A stretch of 64,000 bases of DNA from Duncaniella freteri (GTDB lineage: Bacteria > Bacteroidota > Bacteroidia > Bacteroidales > Muribaculaceae): assembly GCF_004766125.1 (NCBI RefSeq), contig NZ_SJSA01000001.1, positions 930,001-994,000 on the forward strand. Direction: 5' to 3'. The number at the start of each line of letters is the position of its first letter. The first letter of the stretch is position 1. Under the pieces are notes generated by a model, which saw nothing but the letters and a program-made list of their open reading frames with translations, did not search any database and was not told the DNA's origin. Below are positions 34,361 to 43,234 of the stretch, piece after piece. The translations under genes were made by a program, and so were the position numbers.

Positions 34361-37300
34361 TTATAGATTGATATTGAGACCGAATACATAGCTTGAAGGA
34401 ATACGTAGTCCACCTGTCTCGGGATCGAAATCCACCTTGTCTTTGGTCCAGACAGCCTTTGGGTCATTAATCTGGAAACGTAGCGAGCAGCGGTTGACTC
34501 CAAGATGACGAAGAACGCTGACGGGTACATCATATCCGAATATTATATTGCGAAACTTGATGAAATCCGCATCATGAAGTGCACGGCTGGAGACATCGGG
34601 CGAGGAATCCGTTGACGATGAATGAGCCCACTGACCGATTGCAGGAACATCCGATGGATTATCAGGAGTCCAGCTATCAAGATAGTAAGACGCGACAGGC
34701 CCATAAAAATCGCCCTCAAATCTATCTCGGAACGGAAGACAGAACATTTTGTGACCGCCATAATAGGCAAGAAGGAACCCAATGGAGAAATCACGCCACT
34801 TCATCTGATTGTCAAGGCCAACAATCACTTTGGGATCAGACTGTCCGCCAAAAGCAAGCGCGGAGGCATCACCATAATAATACACTTCGTGCACCTTTTC
34901 GCCATAGCCGTTGTAATAAAGCGACTGTCCTTCCGAGCCCGGAGTGTCGTCAATTCCGGCAAACCGGAACATCCACAGCGTGTTGACAGGATAACCTGTT
35001 TTATAAGGAGTGTTAATAAGACCATACGCACTGGTCTGAGGATTCTCCACATATGTCACCTTATTGGTATTGTATGATAACGTCACATTGGTTGTCCATG
35101 AGAAATCATTTTTATATGATGGACGAAACCAGTCATAGCCGACTGAGAGCTCAATACCCTGATTGAGAATTGAAGCAACGTTCGCATTCATAGCACTGAA
35201 ACCGGTGGTCGTGTCAAGCAGTTTGTTACCGAATATGTCACGACCTTCCTTACGATAGTAATCCACATTGCCTCGCAGACGATAATCAAAGAGACTGAAA
35301 TCTATACCGACATTGTGTGTCCGGTTCTGCTCCCAACGGAGATTGGGATTGGCCGGAGAACCGATTTCGCCATAAGGAACATTTGTATCGTGGTTGGTCA
35401 GACCTGTAGTAGCTGTCATATAAGATGTGACACCCTGATATATATTACCGGTCACACCATATGAATAGCGAAGTTTTAGGAAGTCAAGCCAAGTATAATC
35501 ATGCATGAAATCCTCTTTATGGATATTCCATCCCGCACCGACCGACCATAGCGGTTTGCCTCGAAACTTGGCATTGAGACCATAGACATCCGCATAATCC
35601 TTACGGTATGAACCGAACAGATTGTAACGGTCATCATAGGTATAGGTGCCATTGAAATAGCCTGAGGCGTAACGGTGACGCACTTCGGGGACTATACCTT
35701 GGTCGCGCTGAAACTGATAAGTGTTGATACGGCCTGAATAGGTGCCTATCTTCCAGTAAGGAGCCGAGTATCCGAGATTTTTAAGAGCGTTGAAATCGAC
35801 AGTGTGGTTGGCAGATGTCTGAAGCTGGTCGTCATAACCGAGGAGCAACTGCTTCTCTCCCCACATTCTCGTCTGACGAAACTCCGTACCTGCTATTGCT
35901 GAAATCTCGTGCTTATCAAAAAATTTACGCGTATAATTGAGCTGGCCACGCAAAGTCCAATAGTTGCCGTCAACATTCTCGGTCTTGAGGATGCCTCCGT
36001 TCTCGGGAGTCAGATATACGACCTTGCCATTTCGATAATCAGCAAAACCGTTTTTCATTACACGTGCTGCATAACTATTCTCGTTGGCATAGTTGCGCAT
36101 GCGTTTGGCTGTAACCTCATAGATAAACTGTGTATTGGCTGTAAGACCGGGGAGTATCTTAAAGAGAAGATCGGCATGATAGCGCATCTCCTGACGACGT
36201 GTGGTCTGGACATTATCACGAGCTTCCTGACGAGGATTGACTATCATATCGGCTATGCCATCCTGCAATGACCAGTATTGTGTGTGTTCATTTCCATAGC
36301 CACCATAATAGAACGGACGAGTAGATCCGTCAGCGTTTTTATACGAAACATATGGCAAATTGCCGAAAGGATCATAAATGTTTTCGGTAGAATAATCTCC
36401 TCCGTATTCCTGAACATTGGAATACACTCCATTGATACTTACTGTCGCGGTGAGCCATTTGGCCAAGTCAAAACTGCCTTTGTAATATACATTAAACCAG
36501 TCGTTGCGGTGATTATACTTGCCAACATTGTCATGCTTATAGTTGACCACGACATTATTGCGGGCTTTGTCGGATGACTGTCGCAAAGAGAGGTTGTATT
36601 GCTGCACTACTTGACGGTGTAGCATATTGTCGGCAAGGTCTTTGGCAAAATTATTGTTTGACAACAGTGCTTTTGTTGCTTCGAGTTGATTACGGTTAAT
36701 TTCACCCTTGGCCAGCTGATAATACGCATATTCAAGCGGCGATATGGAATAACCGTTTGACAATTCCCGCTCCATATTGCTGACACTGTTGGGTTTCTCT
36801 CCGCTCATATAGGCATATTCCCAATAGTCGCTCTCCACCGCTACCTGCTGGGCCGGTGTCATGTAGTAGTTGTCGGCATAATCGACATTACGCTTCTCAT
36901 ACCAGGTGATATTGGTGGCGAAGTCGATGTCGATTTTGCCCTGCTTCTTGGCGTTCTTGGTGGAAATCACAATGATACCGTTGGCGGCGCGGGCTCCGTA
37001 GATAGCTGCTGCAGCGGCATCTTTGAGCACGTTGACACTCTCGATGTCATAGGGATTAAGGTCCTCGATGTTACCCTCGATAGGCATACCGTCGACTACA
37101 AGCAACGGGGCCGTGGAGCCGTAGAGTGTGCCGGCACCACGTATCACAGGCTTTCCGCCATAGGTGGAGAGACCGGCCACCTGGCCTTCGAGATTGGCAA
37201 GGAGGTTTTGGGTGTAGCGTTCCTCGAGTTTGGCCGACGAGACAGTCGCCACCGAGCCGGTCATTTTTTCTTTCTTGATTTCCTGATAGCCTGTGACTAC

Positions 37301-37921
37301 GACTTCGCTCATCATTTCGACTGCAGGGCGCAGCACCACGCTGAGTGGCTTGCTGGCATCCGACTCGCTCACGGGGATGTCACGGGTGAGCATGCCTACA
37401 TAACTTACCGATAATACGGGTTTGACGGTATTGACTTTGAGCGAGAACTTACCGTCCATATCCGCTATCGCGCCATAGTCGGTGCCGCTGACGGCTATGA
37501 TGGCCCCGACAAGAGGCTCGCCCTCCTCGTCGGTGACTGAACCACTGATGCTGAACGTCTTCGCCGCCTTTACCTTAGGATTGTAAATCTCTATGTAACG
37601 TCCGTTGACACTGTAGCGCAGAGGTGTCGCTTTAAGCAGTGATGTCACTACCGTCTCAACCGTAGCCTTATCAAATGATCCCGACACCCGATAGGGCGAC
37701 ACATCCTCGCTGAGATACTGTAGCCGATAGTAGCCCGAGAGACGTTCCACTTCGCTCAGAGCTTTTGACAACTTCTCGTTCTCACACTTGTAGGTTATGG
37801 GAGTGCCGGCATTTTTCTGAGCCGATGCATGCGCAGGGCTTAGCATGAACAGGCACATCAACAGTCCCACCAGCCTTAACATTCCTAACAGGCTGTGATT
37901 TTTGATTGATTTGGTTGGCAT
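34361..37921 (-). CDS. SusC/RagA-type receptor with N-terminal signalling (STN) domain
   Basis: An 1186-residue TonB-dependent transducer. Signal peptide, then an STN domain (about 45-115: LSKALSEVERLSGYYRLQYL to TPLRYSVNGRYIEI, shown here in parts), which in this class contacts the FecR anti-sigma in the periplasm. Then carboxypeptidase-regulatory-like domain (SISGSVTDEEGEPLVGAI), plug (TLYGSTAPLLVVDGMP; VNVLKDAAAAAIYGARAANG) and barrel to the end (VFGLNINL). Its order with SusD, FecR and ECF sigma is the classic trans-envelope signalling array. The ligand is unknown because no hydrolase is linked. Confidence 0.96.
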   Translation of the reverse strand: MPTKSIKNHSLLGMLRLVGLLMCLFMLSPAHASAQKNAGTPITYKCENEKLSKALSEVERLSGYYRLQYLSEDVSPYRVSGSFDKATVETVVTSLLKATPLRYSVNGRYIEIYNPKVKAAKTFSISGSVTDEEGEPLVGAIIAVSGTDYGAIADMDGKFSLKVNTVKPVLSVSYVGMLTRDIPVSESDASKPLSVVLRPAVEMMSEVVVTGYQEIKKEKMTGSVATVSSAKLEERYTQNLLANLEGQVAGLSTYGGKPVIRGAGTLYGSTAPLLVVDGMPIEGNIEDLNPYDIESVNVLKDAAAAAIYGARAANGIIVISTKNAKKQGKIDIDFATNITWYEKRNVDYADNYYMTPAQQVAVESDYWEYAYMSGEKPNSVSNMERELSNGYSISPLEYAYYQLAKGEINRNQLEATKALLSNNNFAKDLADNMLHRQVVQQYNLSLRQSSDKARNNVVVNYKHDNVGKYNHRNDWFNVYYKGSFDLAKWLTATVSINGVYSNVQEYGGDYSTENIYDPFGNLPYVSYKNADGSTRPFYYGGYGNEHTQYWSLQDGIADMIVNPRQEARDNVQTTRRQEMRYHADLLFKILPGLTANTQFIYEVTAKRMRNYANENSYAARVMKNGFADYRNGKVVYLTPENGGILKTENVDGNYWTLRGQLNYTRKFFDKHEISAIAGTEFRQTRMWGEKQLLLGYDDQLQTSANHTVDFNALKNLGYSAPYWKIGTYSGRINTYQFQRDQGIVPEVRHRYASGYFNGTYTYDDRYNLFGSYRKDYADVYGLNAKFRGKPLWSVGAGWNIHKEDFMHDYTWLDFLKLRYSYGVTGNIYQGVTSYMTATTGLTNHDTNVPYGEIGSPANPNLRWEQNRTHNVGIDFSLFDYRLRGNVDYYRKEGRDIFGNKLLDTTTGFSAMNANVASILNQGIELSVGYDWFRPSYKNDFSWTTNVTLSYNTNKVTYVENPQTSAYGLINTPYKTGYPVNTLWMFRFAGIDDTPGSEGQSLYYNGYGEKVHEVYYYGDASALAFGGQSDPKVIVGLDNQMKWRDFSIGFLLAYYGGHKMFCLPFRDRFEGDFYGPVASYYLDSWTPDNPSDVPAIGQWAHSSSTDSSPDVSSRALHDADFIKFRNIIFGYDVPVSVLRHLGVNRCSLRFQINDPKAVWTKDKVDFDPETGGLRIPSSYVFGLNINL

Positions 37922-37934
37922 GTGATAAAATGAT

Positions 37935-37972
37935 AATGGTTGATGTATAATTTTTCTTAAAAGACAACCATT
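37935..37972 (-). promoter_or_regulatory. Hairpin in the 5' leader of the STN-SusC gene
   Basis: AATGGTTG and CAACCATT form an 8-bp stem with a 22-nt AT-rich loop, 14 bp before the ATG at 37921. It could modulate translation or mark the ECF-dependent promoter region. The 112-bp gap has no primary-sigma promoter, as expected if the linked ECF factor reads it. Confidence 0.35.
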
Positions 37973-38033
37973 TCATAGAATCAGTACCCCTATTGTGTAA
38001 AAATATTTGAATTTATATCAATTTTTCTACAAT

Positions 38034-39134
38034 TCAGTCAACAATAATGTCATGACCGACCACTTTGATTTCGGCAATGTTCAGCCGGTTAAGGCTCTCG
38101 ATTGCGAGCTCCACGGGCTCGGTGCGCATGGCCGAGAAGTGGACTTTTTTGTTCATCACTTCGCGGTTGTGAAACACGACTCCCATGTTGTACCACCTGC
38201 CCAGCTCGCGCAGCACATCTATCAGCGGTATATCATCAAAATAGAAAAAACCCTCGACCCATTGCGTGAGTGCGTAAGTGTCGACCTTTTCCACTTCTAC
38301 GGTGCCGTCAGCGTCACACACAGCCGCCTCCCCCGGCGAGAGTGTGGCGAGACCGGAGCCTTCTGGCGAGAGTATATCAACCTTGCCGCTGACAAGTGCC
38401 ACCTGAGTGTTGTCGGGGCTGTAGTTATTGAAGTTGAATTCGGTCCCGAGCACGCGCACGTCTATCTGAGGAGATTTCACAATAAAGGGCGAAGAGGCAT
38501 CGGGTGTAATCTTGAAAAAAACTTCTCCGCTGACAGCTACCATGCGTACGCCCTTACGGAAGCGTTCGGGAAATTCGATGTAGCTGTCAGCATTGAGCCA
38601 TACTTCCGAACTGTCGGGCAGTATGATTTTCACGCCCATGCCTCGTGGTGTGGATATTTTACGATACTTGTCAGTGCGGTAAGCTGTGGCGACGACCTCT
38701 GGCTCGGGCACAAACGAGATCGGCTCGGTGGCATCGAGCACGTCCTCACGACCTTCGGTCTCCAGGCTCACATGCCGTGGCGATTCTTTATGACTGAGCG
38801 CGATATAGTCGCCCATGACAGTATGACCTGTCACGTCGCTCTTGCCTGGCAGCAGGCCGAGAGCCAACACGACGACAAGCATGGCGACCGCTCCGCAGAG
38901 TGTGGCCAAAGTCATATGTAGCACACCGAAACGGTGCTTACGTTCTCGTTCAGGTGCGATCACGTCGTGTCTGAACGACTCCCACGCATCGTCAGGGTCG
39001 ACGCGTGAGGTCTTTCTGCGATGTGACATCCCGACCATATGCCGCATGAGACGCTCATCGTCATTCAGTCCGTCGTCATGATGCAAGTTGTCATCATCGC
39101 GGGTGTCCATGTCATGTTCACTGCCCTCTTTCAT
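38034..39134 (-). CDS. FecR-family anti-sigma factor
   Basis: A 366-residue inner-membrane regulator. Acidic cytoplasmic N-terminus (about 1-75) for binding sigma, one membrane helix at about 75-95 (LATLCGAVAMLVVVLALGLL), and a periplasmic part with the FecR domain: TPRGMGVKIILPDSSEVWLNADS, VSGEVFFKI and VRVLGTEFNFNNYS, then a C-terminal STN-like segment (FYFDDIPLIDVLRELGRWY). It holds the ECF sigma inactive until the STN domain of the loaded receptor signals. Lies 35 bp after the sigma gene. An in-frame ATG at 39110 is an alternative start. Confidence 0.93.
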   Translation of the reverse strand: MKEGSEHDMDTRDDDNLHHDDGLNDDERLMRHMVGMSHRRKTSRVDPDDAWESFRHDVIAPERERKHRFGVLHMTLATLCGAVAMLVVVLALGLLPGKSDVTGHTVMGDYIALSHKESPRHVSLETEGREDVLDATEPISFVPEPEVVATAYRTDKYRKISTPRGMGVKIILPDSSEVWLNADSYIEFPERFRKGVRMVAVSGEVFFKITPDASSPFIVKSPQIDVRVLGTEFNFNNYSPDNTQVALVSGKVDILSPEGSGLATLSPGEAAVCDADGTVEVEKVDTYALTQWVEGFFYFDDIPLIDVLRELGRWYNMGVVFHNREVMNKKVHFSAMRTEPVELAIESLNRLNIAEIKVVGHDIIVD

Positions 39135-39169
39135 AATAGTTATTTCATTGTTGTTGACAACCGGGCGGC

Positions 39170-39685
39170 TCAGTCGGTACCCCCGCGATGCAGAAATTTT
39201 TTACGGAATATCGCCAGAGCCTTACTGATATGTTTGTGTATCATGCCGGGAGTCGTGTCCAGGAGTTCGGCCACTTCTTTATATTTGCGACCTTCAAGAT
39301 AGCATTTCTCCACAATAAGACGCGTCCTCGGCGACAACGACTCCATTATCTGCTCCATGCGAGCAAGGTTTTCTTCGTGGACATTGATGTCCTCGTCAAT
39401 CAGACGGAGCTTCTCCTCGAGATACTCTTCGAGCGTCTCGCGATAGCGCACATTTTTCTTCAGATGGCTGATGCATCTGTTGCGCAGCGCGCCATACATG
39501 TAGGCCACCTCGTTGTCGGGATGCCATCTGTCACGCTGCGCCCACAGGTCGCTCATGAGTGTCCCGACAATATCTTTGGCCTGCTCCTCATCCTCTACCC
39601 AGTCGAGAGCATAGAGATAGAGCCGCTGATAATTGTCACGGAACAATCGTTCAAACCTTATTTCATCCTCGCGAGATGCTGACAT
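39170..39685 (-). CDS. ECF RNA polymerase sigma factor
   Basis: A 171-residue ECF sigma-70. Region 2 has FERLFRDNYQRLYLYALDW and the AYMYGALRNRCISHLKK segment; region 4 has a helix-turn-helix (KYKEVAELLDTTPGMIHKH). First gene of the FecR-SusC-SusD-TlpA array. The start at 39685 (MSASREDE) is chosen over the ATG at 39715 because a full-consensus promoter (39744-39713) overlaps the longer form, putting the transcription start near 39706. The factor probably drives the SusC gene and so its own import locus. Confidence 0.92.
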   Translation of the reverse strand: MSASREDEIRFERLFRDNYQRLYLYALDWVEDEEQAKDIVGTLMSDLWAQRDRWHPDNEVAYMYGALRNRCISHLKKNVRYRETLEEYLEEKLRLIDEDINVHEENLARMEQIMESLSPRTRLIVEKCYLEGRKYKEVAELLDTTPGMIHKHISKALAIFRKKFLHRGGTD

Positions 39686-39712
39686 TATTCTATCTTTTGA
39701 CGAATATGGCAG

Positions 39713-39744
39713 CAAAGATAGACCATAAAGGCTGATTTACCAAA
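39713..39744 (-). promoter_or_regulatory. Promoter of the ECF sigma-FecR genes
   Basis: Minus-strand TTTG (39744-39741), 20 bp, TATCTTTG (39720-39713): full consensus. It drives the sigma gene with a leader of about 20 nt. Confidence 0.75.
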
Positions 39745-39767
39745 AATTTTCTTAGGCATGATACAAC

Positions 39768-39796
39768 ATTGGCGTGGAATATCACTTCACGCCAAT
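39768..39796 (-). terminator. Second hairpin downstream of xseA
   Basis: ATTGGCGTG / CACGCCAAT, 9-bp stem with an 11-nt loop. It lies after the main xseA hairpin and before the sigma promoter. T-runs are weak; it may act as a backup terminator. Confidence 0.4.
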
Positions 39797-39819
39797 ATTT
39801 AAAGTGAAACATTGAGATA

Positions 39820-39857
39820 AAGCCGGTGTCATACTGTACGATTTATGACACCGGCTT
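39820..39857 (-). terminator. Terminator of the tsaE-birA-xseA operon
   Basis: Perfect 14-bp stem (39820-39833 with 39844-39857) and 10-nt loop, 25 bp after the xseA stop codon. The following minus-strand sequence is TATCTC, so the T-run is poor but the stem is strong. Confidence 0.65.
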
Positions 39858-39882
39858 CCTTTTATTAATTTCTAAAATGCGG

Positions 39883-41187
39883 CTATCCTACTGTTGACCG
39901 GACCACTCCGTCGGAGAGGATGGTTTCAACTATGGTGCCGGGCGTAAGACTGGTGGCAGAAGTCACGGCATGCCCCCCTACTCGGGTTATGGAATAGCCT
40001 CGTGCGAGAGTAGCCTGTGGTGACAGCACCTTGACAAGCCCTTCGAGACGGTCGAGCACAGCGCGCTGACGCTCAATCACCACTGACGGAGCCGACACAA
40101 GACGTTCGGCAATCACATCGAGCCGCGATGCCTCAGGCCTCAACCTGGATGCGACGGTATCGCCCAATGCAAGCGAGAGACGGTCGATGCGCGCCCTGGC
40201 ATTCCCTAAAGCCGTTGCCGGAAGATGCGGAAGCACAGCCGCAATCCTGGCAAGCTGCTCACGGCTCCCGGCAAGTACATCGGATGCTATGCGGTACACC
40301 TCCTGAGCCAAGCGGTCAAGCTCACCGAGAGCCTCCTCTCCGCGGGCTATAAGCCATTCGGCAGCAGCTGTGGGTGTCTTGACACGCATGTTTGCCACAT
40401 AGTCAAGCACTGTGACATCACGCTCATGTCCTATGCCTATTATCACCGGAAGAGGGAATTGCGCTATATTGGATGCAAGGTCGTAGTTGTCGAATGCAGC
40501 AAGATCGCTCGTTGCTCCGCCGCCACGGATTATCACCACACAATCCCACTCATCCTCTTCGGATGCTATCGCTTCAAGGGCTGCGATTATGGCGTCAGGC
40601 GCGCCTGCCCCCTGCATCAGTGCCGGAAAGAGCCTGACACGGAAATCAAGACGCGACGGCGACGTGTACAGCTGATGTATGAAGTCGCCATACCCCGCGG
40701 CGCCGGGAGCAGAGACCACTGCGACCCGCAATGGTACATCAGCCCATTCCACCTCTCGGTTGAGGTTGATGATCCCTTCGGCACGCAGACGATTTATGAT
40801 CTCCAGCCGTCTGCGCATAAGATCCCCGAGAGTATAGGATGGATCTATGTCGGTGATATTGGCTGAAAGTCCATAGGCGGGATGAAAGGATGCGGTGACA
40901 CGCACCATCACTTTCATACCGCTCTCAAGCCGCTGACCTGTGGCTTCGGAGAATTTCATGTCTATCTGTGCGAATGTGCCGCGCCATATGGTGCCGCGCA
41001 AACGCGCCACAGGATCACCCGTCACAGAATTCTTCTGCACAAGCTCAAGATAACAATGACCGGAGCGGCGCACATCGGAAGTCTCGGCGACCACCCATAT
41101 CCCCGCAAGCCCGGGAGCACCGTTGACAGCTCCGGCTATGCGCGAGGTGAACTCCTCAAGAGTAATGGCTGATGATGATGATGACAT
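39883..41187 (-). CDS. xseA: Exodeoxyribonuclease VII large subunit
   Basis: A 434-residue subunit of a single-strand DNA exonuclease used in repair. N-terminal OB fold (about 1-105), then the catalytic domain with IIRGGGATSDLAAFDNYDLA and GIGHERDVTVLDYVANMRVKTPTAAAEWL, and a coiled-coil region. The small-subunit gene xseB, which often follows, is not in this window. It starts immediately at the end of birA. Confidence 0.95.
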   Translation of the reverse strand: MSSSSSAITLEEFTSRIAGAVNGAPGLAGIWVVAETSDVRRSGHCYLELVQKNSVTGDPVARLRGTIWRGTFAQIDMKFSEATGQRLESGMKVMVRVTASFHPAYGLSANITDIDPSYTLGDLMRRRLEIINRLRAEGIINLNREVEWADVPLRVAVVSAPGAAGYGDFIHQLYTSPSRLDFRVRLFPALMQGAGAPDAIIAALEAIASEEDEWDCVVIIRGGGATSDLAAFDNYDLASNIAQFPLPVIIGIGHERDVTVLDYVANMRVKTPTAAAEWLIARGEEALGELDRLAQEVYRIASDVLAGSREQLARIAAVLPHLPATALGNARARIDRLSLALGDTVASRLRPEASRLDVIAERLVSAPSVVIERQRAVLDRLEGLVKVLSPQATLARGYSITRVGGHAVTSATSLTPGTIVETILSDGVVRSTVG

Positions 41188-41940
41188 TTACAATACTGCT
41201 GAGATTTCTTTGAAAGCATATGTCCGCGCCACACCGTCGGCTTGGTCTGTGAGCGTTATGTGACCCGATGCAGCCACCGAATCTATGCGTGCATTCATAT
41301 ACAATCCACGCGTATGATCATAATAGCGATGATAATAACCGTCGCCACGCCACATTCTGGCGAAATATTCTCCGGATATCTCTCCGGCTTCACACTCGGA
41401 CGAGAGGGCCTGATCCACCTTGCCCAAAATATCCGACACCATAACTTCGGCAAGAACATCGACATTGAAATCCACCTTTGGCAACAGTTGCTTCAGTGAC
41501 ACAGGGTTGGGGGCGTCGGACAGAAACTCCGTCTGGTTCACGTTAAGACCTACCCCGACTATCGACCTGCTTATGGCAGAACCGGAAATCACGTTCTCAA
41601 TCAGAATCCCGGCTATCTTGGAGTCATTGACATATATATCGTTGGGCCATTTGATACTGACAGCATCAGCCCCGATAAAGTTATCAAGCATCTCGACAAT
41701 GGCGAGTGACACAGCCTGCGAGATTATGAACTGACGCGCAGGCTCAAGACCCTCCGGACGCAGAAGAAGGGACAGGGTGATATTCATTCCCGGCTCCGCC
41801 TCCCATGAGTTGCCGCGCTGGCCGCGCCCGGCAGTCTGTACCCTCGCCATCACAGCAGTTCCGTGGGCACACCCCTCGGCTATACCGGCAAGATGGCTGC
41901 TTGTGGAATCGGTGCTTTCGATCTTTATTATCTCCATCAC
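41188..41940 (-). CDS. birA: Biotin-acetyl-CoA-carboxylase ligase, no DNA-binding domain
   Basis: A 250-residue class I (monofunctional) biotin protein ligase that attaches biotin to acyl carriers such as acetyl-CoA carboxylase. Biotin/ATP loop [15 protein letters not shown], then [17 protein letters not shown] ([19 protein letters not shown]). It has no N-terminal helix-turn-helix, so it is not a repressor. Overlaps tsaE by 4 bp; xseA follows directly. Confidence 0.95.
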   Translation of the reverse strand: MMEIIKIESTDSTSSHLAGIAEGCAHGTAVMARVQTAGRGQRGNSWEAEPGMNITLSLLLRPEGLEPARQFIISQAVSLAIVEMLDNFIGADAVSIKWPNDIYVNDSKIAGILIENVISGSAISRSIVGVGLNVNQTEFLSDAPNPVSLKQLLPKVDFNVDVLAEVMVSDILGKVDQALSSECEAGEISGEYFARMWRGDGYYHRYYDHTRGLYMNARIDSVAASGHITLTDQADGVARTYAFKEISAVL

Positions 41941-42377
41941 TCTTCGCTTATCCCCTCTATCGTAAGGCGGCGGCCACCGTCAGGGAGCACTTCGATATTG
42001 ACGCGCACAGTGTCGTCGGGAAGTATATCATCAATACGGTCAGGCCATTCTATAAAGCAGAGCGCACCTGAATCCAGATAGTCCTCGACACCTATGTCAA
42101 ATGCCTGTTCAAGATTCTCAATGCGATAGAGGTCGAAATGATATATCAGTTCGGCAGTAGTGTCCGATCTGTACTCGTTGACTATAGCGAATGTCGGGGA
42201 GCCTGTAGGATCATCCTCCACGCCGAGAGCACGGCATAGCGCATTGATAAAAGTGGTCTTGCCCGCACCCATCTCACCGGTGAACGCATAGACAGTCTCA
42301 TCGCCCATCAGAGCGACAAACTCCTCGGCAGCCGCATCCAAAGCATCGAGGGAAGGTATAATTATCTCTTGTTTCAT
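41937..42377 (-). CDS. tsaE: tRNA t6A biosynthesis ATPase TsaE
   Basis: A 146-residue ATPase of the complex that makes threonylcarbamoyladenosine at tRNA position 37. Walker [15 protein letters not shown], then [10 protein letters not shown] and IYHFDLYRI, and [13 protein letters not shown]. The chosen start at 42377 (MKQEII) lies about 15 bp after the predicted transcription start; the longer form from 42401 would overlap the promoter. Confidence 0.93.
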   Translation of the reverse strand: MKQEIIIPSLDALDAAAEEFVALMGDETVYAFTGEMGAGKTTFINALCRALGVEDDPTGSPTFAIVNEYRSDTTAELIYHFDLYRIENLEQAFDIGVEDYLDSGALCFIEWPDRIDDILPDDTVRVNIEVLPDGGRRLTIEGISEE

Positions 42378-42398
42378 TTTACAGTCAATTACTGACCA

Positions 42399-42430
42399 CA
42401 AATTTACATCACTCCCGCCTTATTTACAAA
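42399..42430 (-). promoter_or_regulatory. Promoter of tsaE-birA-xseA
   Basis: Minus-strand TTTG (42430-42427), 20 bp, TAAATTTG (42406-42399): full consensus. It also supports the shorter tsaE start. Confidence 0.7.
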
Positions 42431-42535
42431 AATTCCTCCATCCAATTCACAATCGCCACGATCAATGGTCTATCCTGCACAATAATACGCACCTCACCCC
42501 TCATCCCATGCACATCATATTTAGAATAACAGACG

Positions 42536-42679
42536 TTATTTCGGGAACAACCATAATAACAATGATTCGGTAATTTTTACCGAATCATTGATTTTAAATT
42601 CGCTCTTATACTGGAATTCATAAACACCCATACGAACAAATGCCCATTTCCGTAAAATATATGTGATAGGATTTACCAT
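42536..42679 (-). pseudogene. Truncated third copy of the small membrane-protein family
   Basis: A 47-codon frame. Residues 1-30 match the start of the protein at 43231-43689 with a single change (MVNPITYILRKW against MINPITYILRKW), and the last residues (LLLWLFPK then stop) resemble its LIMWLYPK end. The roughly 105 codons between are gone, replaced at the junction by a perfect palindrome (42561-42589). The DNA at 42592-42679 is almost identical to 43602-43689. All membrane helices are lost, so it is probably a remnant; whether the short peptide is made is unknown. Confidence 0.75.
42561..42589. repeat. Perfect 13-bp stem palindrome at the deletion junction
   Basis: AATGATTCGGTAA and TTACCGAATCATT pair perfectly around a TTT loop. 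It sits exactly where the truncated copy departs from its paralogue. The TTCGGTAA-TTTTT core is shared with the inverted repeat at 471-590. Confidence 0.7.
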
Positions 42680-42681
42680 TT
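42592..42681. repeat. 90-bp direct repeat, first copy
   Basis: Matches 43602-43691 with about two substitutions (a to g and c to t). It encodes the shared N-terminus of the truncated and full copies. Direct repeats about 1010 bp apart fit tandem duplication followed by deletion in one unit. Confidence 0.8.
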
Positions 42682-42690
42682 TACTAATAT

Positions 42691-43143
42691 TTATAATTTA
42701 GGAGTCAATATGCATATAACGAATATGATTACGAAACACATTACCCATGGTAGTACAGTACATAGAAATATAAGCTTGAAAACTTCTATAAATGAATAGA
42801 ACTTCTTACGAGTCGCAATTGGCATTATCATATAATTTTCATGCAATTTATGCACAAAATCAATTTTCTTTAAACTCCTGATTATCAATGTTGCAATTAT
42901 ATACCCCATCATTAAACATGCACTAAAGCATATCAAAGCGTTTAGGTGTGACACAGGTGCAACGAGCCTGGCATACGCAAAAAGGAACACAAGTCCAACT
43001 GGAATCACCGACAGAGTGATTATATTCCTCATTATAGCATATTCCTGATTTGGCTCATATGGTTTCTTAAAATAGAATTCTTCAGCAGCCATCCTCATAT
43101 ATGACCACTTCCGCGCAATGGGTTGATATAGATTAATAATCAC
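42691..43143 (-). CDS. Small membrane protein, paralogue B
   Basis: A 150-residue inner-membrane protein with about four helices (about 38-62, 68-93, 118-145). The N-terminus (ARKWSYMRMAAEEFYFKK) aligns with copy A (LRKWAFVRMGVYEFQYKS), as does the basic loop after the second helix region and the C-terminal PKL. No domain is recognised. It lies 87 bp after copy A, probably on the same transcript, and 11 bp before the truncated copy. Divergence from A is far greater than between A and the truncated copy, so this is the older duplicate. Confidence 0.6.
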   Translation of the reverse strand: MIINLYQPIARKWSYMRMAAEEFYFKKPYEPNQEYAIMRNIITLSVIPVGLVFLFAYARLVAPVSHLNALICFSACLMMGYIIATLIIRSLKKIDFVHKLHENYMIMPIATRKKFYSFIEVFKLIFLCTVLPWVMCFVIIFVICILTPKL

Positions 43144-43215
43144 TTTAATGACTTTGCTATATTAAACAATCATACTGAATACAGACTTTAAAGGATTGCT
43201 CATAATACCTTCATA

Positions 43216-43234
43216 TTAGAATAACAGACGTTAT
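43216..43234. repeat. Repeated 3' end of the family (also at about 42522-42540)
   Basis: AGAATAACAGACGTTATTT occurs at the 3' end of copy A and again at the 3' end of the truncated copy. It marks the right-hand boundary of the duplicated unit. Confidence 0.75.
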
